Part shown: positions 7,168 to 9,840 of the stretch, piece by piece | How positions within the stretch are numbered: position 1 is the first letter of the stretch | Layout of the letters: each line of letters opens with the position of its first letter | NCBI GenBank assembly: GCA_028293725.1 | Contig: JAQGOE010000203.1 | Span: 1-9,840 of the forward strand | Reading direction: 5' to 3' | Source of the DNA: Gammaproteobacteria bacterium | Lineage (GTDB): Bacteria > Pseudomonadota > Gammaproteobacteria > Steroidobacterales > Steroidobacteraceae | Length of the DNA: 9,840 nt | The notes under the pieces: generated by a model | Told to the model about the DNA's origin: nothing | Databases searched by the model: none | What the model saw: only the letters and a program-made list of their open reading frames with translations | Program-made: the position numbers and the translations under genes

Positions 7168-7500
7168 TCCGCGACCGGCAGTCGACCGGGTCTGCCGAAA
7201 TCCGACTGAGAGCTGATTCACGACCGAACCGACATCGGACTGAGAGACTGTCTCCCACCGTGAGCCTGCCCCCGTGAGCCGACAACCGCTCGCGACGCGT
7301 GCAATGTTCTGCCCCGCACGCCGGTCTCTTCTCACGCACCATCCGTACAAAAGCTGGTGCGATTATCCCATTGAATCGGATTGCATCGTGTGTCCCAAAG
7401 GTCCACGCTGCCGTCCGCACAACAAGCAGCAAAGAGAGGGCCCCGCAACACCAGCCGGTGAGCTGTGCCAACTCTTCTCATCCGAAGGAGTGTCCCCCTC
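7168..7500. other. Intergenic region between murI and the peroxidase gene
   Basis: This 333-base gap has no convincing gene; the short open frames lack ribosome sites and familiar sequence. Near murI there are imperfect direct repeats: ATC(C/G)GACTGAGAG at 7200-7212 and 7234-7246, and CCGTGAGCC at 7258-7266 and 7272-7280. A weak GAGA/TCTC hairpin lies at about 7243-7254. An extended -10-like TGC-GATTAT sits at 7358-7366 without a clear -35 and may drive the peroxidase gene. No strong terminator for murI is seen. Confidence 0.5.
7485..7490 (+). promoter_or_regulatory. Ribosome binding site setting the peroxidase start
   Basis: AAGGAG lies 10 bases before the ATG at 7501. The frame also has an upstream ATG at 7465, but this ribosome site lies after it, and only the 7501 start puts the signal peptide at the N-terminus. 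Confidence 0.7.
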
Positions 7501-8541
7501 ATGAATTCTTCTCTATTCCGCAGCGGCTCGCGGCTGGTGTTCCTGGCCCTCGCTTCCGCGACGGCGACTACGGCGTCGATGTTGGCCGGAGCCGCGCCCG
7601 CAACTGCGCCTGCAGCGGCTGATGTAACACCTTCACAGATGATTGCGTCTTTCGAGGGAACCTTCGGCGTGCATCCTGGCCAGCGCAGAAACCATATCAA
7701 GGGAACGTGCGCGGCCGGTGAGTTTGTCGGCACCCCCGACGCGGCGGCTCTCAGCCGTTCTCCGTTGTTCACCGGCAAGACCATCCCCGTAGTCGCCCGA
7801 TTCTCGCTCGGCGGTGGTAACCCCGATGTACCCGATGCGGCTCCAGCCCCACGCGGCATGGCCCTCGAGTTTCGCCTGACAGGCGGCGGCTTGCAGCACA
7901 TCACCATGATCAACGTCCCGATCTTCGCGGCGTCGTCCCCGAGCTCCTTCAGGGACGCGATCGACGCCTCCAAGCCAGACCCGAAGACCGGCATGCCCGA
8001 TCCCGAGAAGATGAAGGCCTATGTGGCCAGCCACCCGGACGCGAAACCGTTGATCGACCTCGCGAGCCACCACAACCCGACGGCGAACTACTACGAGACG
8101 CCGTACTTCAGCATCCACACGTTTAAGTTCGTGGACGCCAAAGGTGTCGAGCACCCCGTGAAATGGCGTTTCATCCCCCGCGACGGCGTGAAAGAGATGA
8201 CGCCGGCGGAGATGAAGGCTGCGCCTCACGACTTCCTCGAGAAGAACCTGATCGACCGGACCAAGAAAGGGCCGGCCGTGTGGGACATGATCGTCTTCGT
8301 AGGTGAGCCGGGCGATTCGCTGGACAACCCGACGATCCCTTGGCCGGAGACCCGTAAGCATTTCACCGCCGGCACGCTGACGATTTCGCAGGCCGCCCCC
8401 CAGAAGGATCAGGCCTGCGAGAAGATCAACTTCGATCCCTTGATCATGGCTGACGGAATTGCTCCCACGAACGACCCCATCCTGCTGTTCCGCTCACCCG
8501 CGTACGCAGTCTCGTTCGCGAAGCGCCTGTCAGGTCAGTAA
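7501..8541 (+). CDS. Exported catalase-family haem peroxidase, SrpA-like
   Basis: 346 residues, a short catalase-fold protein of the catalase-related peroxidase group, compared with about 480 or more for true monofunctional catalases. The group generally uses peroxide to oxidise organic substrates. Visible catalase hallmarks are the distal His65 in RRNHIKGT, Ser102 in ARFSLGGG, PRG at 117-119, the active-site Asn138 in MINVPIF, and the proximal haem ligand Tyr335 in RSPAYAVSFAKRL, four residues after Arg331. The N-terminus has basic residues, a hydrophobic stretch (12-30) and an Ala/Pro-rich linker to about 40, which reads as a Sec signal peptide; there is no twin-arginine pair. It therefore probably acts in the periplasm. 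ATG 7501 is chosen on its ribosome site. It stands alone: 333 bases after murI and convergent with ygfZ. The substrate is unknown. Confidence 0.9.
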   Translation: MNSSLFRSGSRLVFLALASATATTASMLAGAAPATAPAAADVTPSQMIASFEGTFGVHPGQRRNHIKGTCAAGEFVGTPDAAALSRSPLFTGKTIPVVARFSLGGGNPDVPDAAPAPRGMALEFRLTGGGLQHITMINVPIFAASSPSSFRDAIDASKPDPKTGMPDPEKMKAYVASHPDAKPLIDLASHHNPTANYYETPYFSIHTFKFVDAKGVEHPVKWRFIPRDGVKEMTPAEMKAAPHDFLEKNLIDRTKKGPAVWDMIVFVGEPGDSLDNPTIPWPETRKHFTAGTLTISQAAPQKDQACEKINFDPLIMADGIAPTNDPILLFRSPAYAVSFAKRLSGQ

Positions 8542-8548
8542 GGCCCCT

Positions 8549-8599
8549 CCGCTCAATAAGGAATAGCGGCCGCTCGGGTAGCGGGTGGCCGTTCATTCC
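8549..8599. terminator. Possible bidirectional hairpin between convergent peroxidase and ygfZ genes
   Basis: An interrupted inverted repeat pairs GGAAT (8560-8564) with ATTCC (8595-8599) and CGGCC (8567-8571) with GGCCG (8587-8591), running into the last codons of ygfZ. A smaller alternative stem joins CCGCT (8549-8553) with AGCGG (8565-8569). There is no T-tract, so factor-independent termination is uncertain. The 51-base gap between convergent stops leaves little room for anything else. Confidence 0.3.
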
Positions 8600-9828
8600 G
8601 GCAGCGGATAAGGAAGCGTCAACACCTCGGCGTCGATCACCGGCGCCGAGCGTGTTGCCTGCGCTGCGGCGTCGCTACCAGCGCTCGCGCCGACTCCAGC
8701 GCTCGTGCCGCCCACCGGGCTGCCCGTCCCCGCCTCGGCAGTCGTACCCGTCGCATCCGCACCGGCCGCCGCCCCCCTTGGTGCTACCGCCAAAAACTCA
8801 CACCGCCCATCCGTCAGGCTCACAGCCTCAACAACTTTAAACGCGCGTCCATCCGCCAGCGTCCCCGACTCGCCAACGGCCAGCGTGGCCGTCCCCCGCG
8901 ACACAAACCGCTGCAGCCGCCGCTTCACCCGCCCGCGATAGTGCGCGCGCGCGATAACTTCCTGGCCTGTGTAACATCCCTTATCGAACGCGATGGCATC
9001 GAGCGCGTCGAGATTCAACATCTGTGCGACGAACTCCTCGGACGTCGCCGCATAGATCTGCGCTTCACCGTCCCCAATATCCAACAGCCGCCAAACATCC
9101 CGAGCGGCGGCATCACAGCCCGCAAGTGGCGCAGGCTCGCCAGCAGGGGAGAGCACCAACCAACGAGCCGGCACCGCTCCCACGCGCACGATGACGGTTC
9201 CCCCAGACAGCGACTGCGCGTGAACGGCTTCAGGAAGCATCAAAGCGGATGCCAGCGGAAGTGGCACCACCGACTCCGCTTCCTCCAACTGCGCCGCAGC
9301 CGAACTCAACTCACCCGCAGTTGCCGCCACTGCGCGCGCCTGCTCGAACTGCGCCGCGGCCCAACTCTTCGCACGCGCCTCAAACTCCGCAGCCGTGTCA
9401 GCATTCTCTTTATCGGCCGCCACGGAACCTGTTGGCTCCTTCACGTGTGCCTCGCTGGCCGCACGCCTATCTGCCCCAGTCCCATCCGCCCCACGCGGCG
9501 CCACCAACCCATCCACCCGCCACTCCGCGGAGTCGTCGGCAATCTTCACCTTCGCCCGAAGCACAAACTTTCCCAAGCGTCCCGCCACAGTCGCAATCAA
9601 TTCCCGCGGCAAGACCGCCACCACGTCATCCGGCGCGAGCTGCACGAGCCGGAGCAACGCGATCGCGCGTCCCTGGGGATTGTGGTACCCCGCGAGTTGC
9701 GAGCGCTCTCCGGAGAGTCGCTCCACATCATTCGAAACCTGACCCTGCAGAAACCGCACAGCGTCCGCACCGCGAAACCGCAGCACTCCCAAATCGTCCA
9801 GCGAAATTAAATTCCAGTTCGTACTCAT
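8593..9828 (-). CDS. ygfZ: Folate-binding Fe-S cluster maintenance protein YgfZ, with two low-complexity insertions
   Basis: 411 residues, against about 326 in E. coli YgfZ, a relative of the GcvT T-protein that binds tetrahydrofolate and supports certain Fe-S enzymes such as MiaB. The signature KGCYTGQE is at 283-290 with its conserved Cys285, followed by ARAHYRGRVKRRL. The N-terminal GcvT-like part (FLQGQVSNDV at 26-35, NPQGRAIALL at 50-59) is standard. E. coli has the motif Cys at 228, so about 57 extra residues precede it here, within the Ala/Glu-rich segment at about 110-200. A second Ala/Gly/Thr-rich stretch (352-397) separates the C-terminal barrel from the terminal LPYPLPE. The start ATG (minus strand, 9828-9826) is preceded by GAGGA with a 3-base spacing. 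It is convergent with the peroxidase gene. The fold and Cys are intact, so function is probably kept. Confidence 0.93.
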   Translation of the reverse strand: MSTNWNLISLDDLGVLRFRGADAVRFLQGQVSNDVERLSGERSQLAGYHNPQGRAIALLRLVQLAPDDVVAVLPRELIATVAGRLGKFVLRAKVKIADDSAEWRVDGLVAPRGADGTGADRRAASEAHVKEPTGSVAADKENADTAAEFEARAKSWAAAQFEQARAVAATAGELSSAAAQLEEAESVVPLPLASALMLPEAVHAQSLSGGTVIVRVGAVPARWLVLSPAGEPAPLAGCDAAARDVWRLLDIGDGEAQIYAATSEEFVAQMLNLDALDAIAFDKGCYTGQEVIARAHYRGRVKRRLQRFVSRGTATLAVGESGTLADGRAFKVVEAVSLTDGRCEFLAVAPRGAAAGADATGTTAEAGTGSPVGGTSAGVGASAGSDAAAQATRSAPVIDAEVLTLPYPLPE

Positions 9829-9840
9829 GTGTCCTCATAC

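Noticed and set aside
7465..7500. Peroxidase start at ATG 7465
   Set aside because: It would put 12 extra residues before the signal peptide, and the only good ribosome site (7485-7490) lies downstream of it.
7274..7504. Small Cys-containing open frame of 76 residues in the murI-peroxidase gap
   Set aside because: It has a composition typical of random GC-rich sequence, has no ribosome site, and overlaps the peroxidase start region.
7633..8361. Minus-strand open frame of 242 residues opposite the peroxidase gene
   Set aside because: It is an antisense shadow; the plus strand has intact catalase active-site motifs and a ribosome site.
8941..9810. Long plus-strand open frame of 289 residues opposite ygfZ
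   Set aside because: It is rich in Arg, His, Pro and Ser with no family-like motif and is the antisense shadow of ygfZ, whose KGCYTGQE signature is decisive.

Overview
This window looks like core chromosome from a GC-rich gammaproteobacterium. The best guess is a relative of the Xanthomonadales, Nevskiales or Steroidobacter group. Two things point there: the gene set rpfE-like, recJ, prfB, lysS, which recalls the outer part of the Xanthomonas rpf region, and long Ala/Pro/Gly-rich coding sequence. The assignment rests on gene order and protein features only; no marker in the window settles the taxon.

Layout. (1) 1-792, plus strand: the C-terminal part of an RpfE-type protein, cut by the window edge. 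(2) 864-1340, minus strand: a small exported lipocalin-like protein, convergent with the RpfE-type gene. (3) 1341-1676: a 336-base divergent intergenic region holding a perfect 16-base palindrome and a possible recJ -10 box. (4) 1677-7167, plus strand: a probable run of recJ (5'-3' ssDNA exonuclease), prfB (release factor 2, with the programmed +1 frameshift), lysS (lysyl-tRNA synthetase) and murI (glutamate racemase). prfB and lysS abut with no spacer, lysS and murI are 13 bases apart, and recJ and prfB are 113 bases apart with a strong hairpin and a possible internal promoter between them. (5) 7168-7500: a 333-base gap without a convincing gene. (6) 7501-8541, plus strand: an exported catalase-family (SrpA-like) haem peroxidase. 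(7) 8593-9828, minus strand: the folate-binding protein YgfZ, convergent with the peroxidase and complete, its start lying 12 bases from the window end.

How the genes fit together. recJ serves DNA repair and recombination, prfB and lysS serve translation, and murI supplies D-glutamate for peptidoglycan. This is a housekeeping block. YgfZ (Fe-S cluster maintenance) and the peroxidase (peroxide removal outside the cytoplasm) share an oxidative-stress theme but are convergent and separately expressed.

The most unusual signal is that three proteins (RpfE-like, MurI, YgfZ) carry low-complexity, lineage-looking insertions inside otherwise conserved folds. The clearest is a degenerate Met-x-Ala-x-Pro repeat of about 49 residues just before the second catalytic cysteine of MurI. 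I found no mobile element, CRISPR array, tRNA, rRNA, or convincing new multi-gene system.
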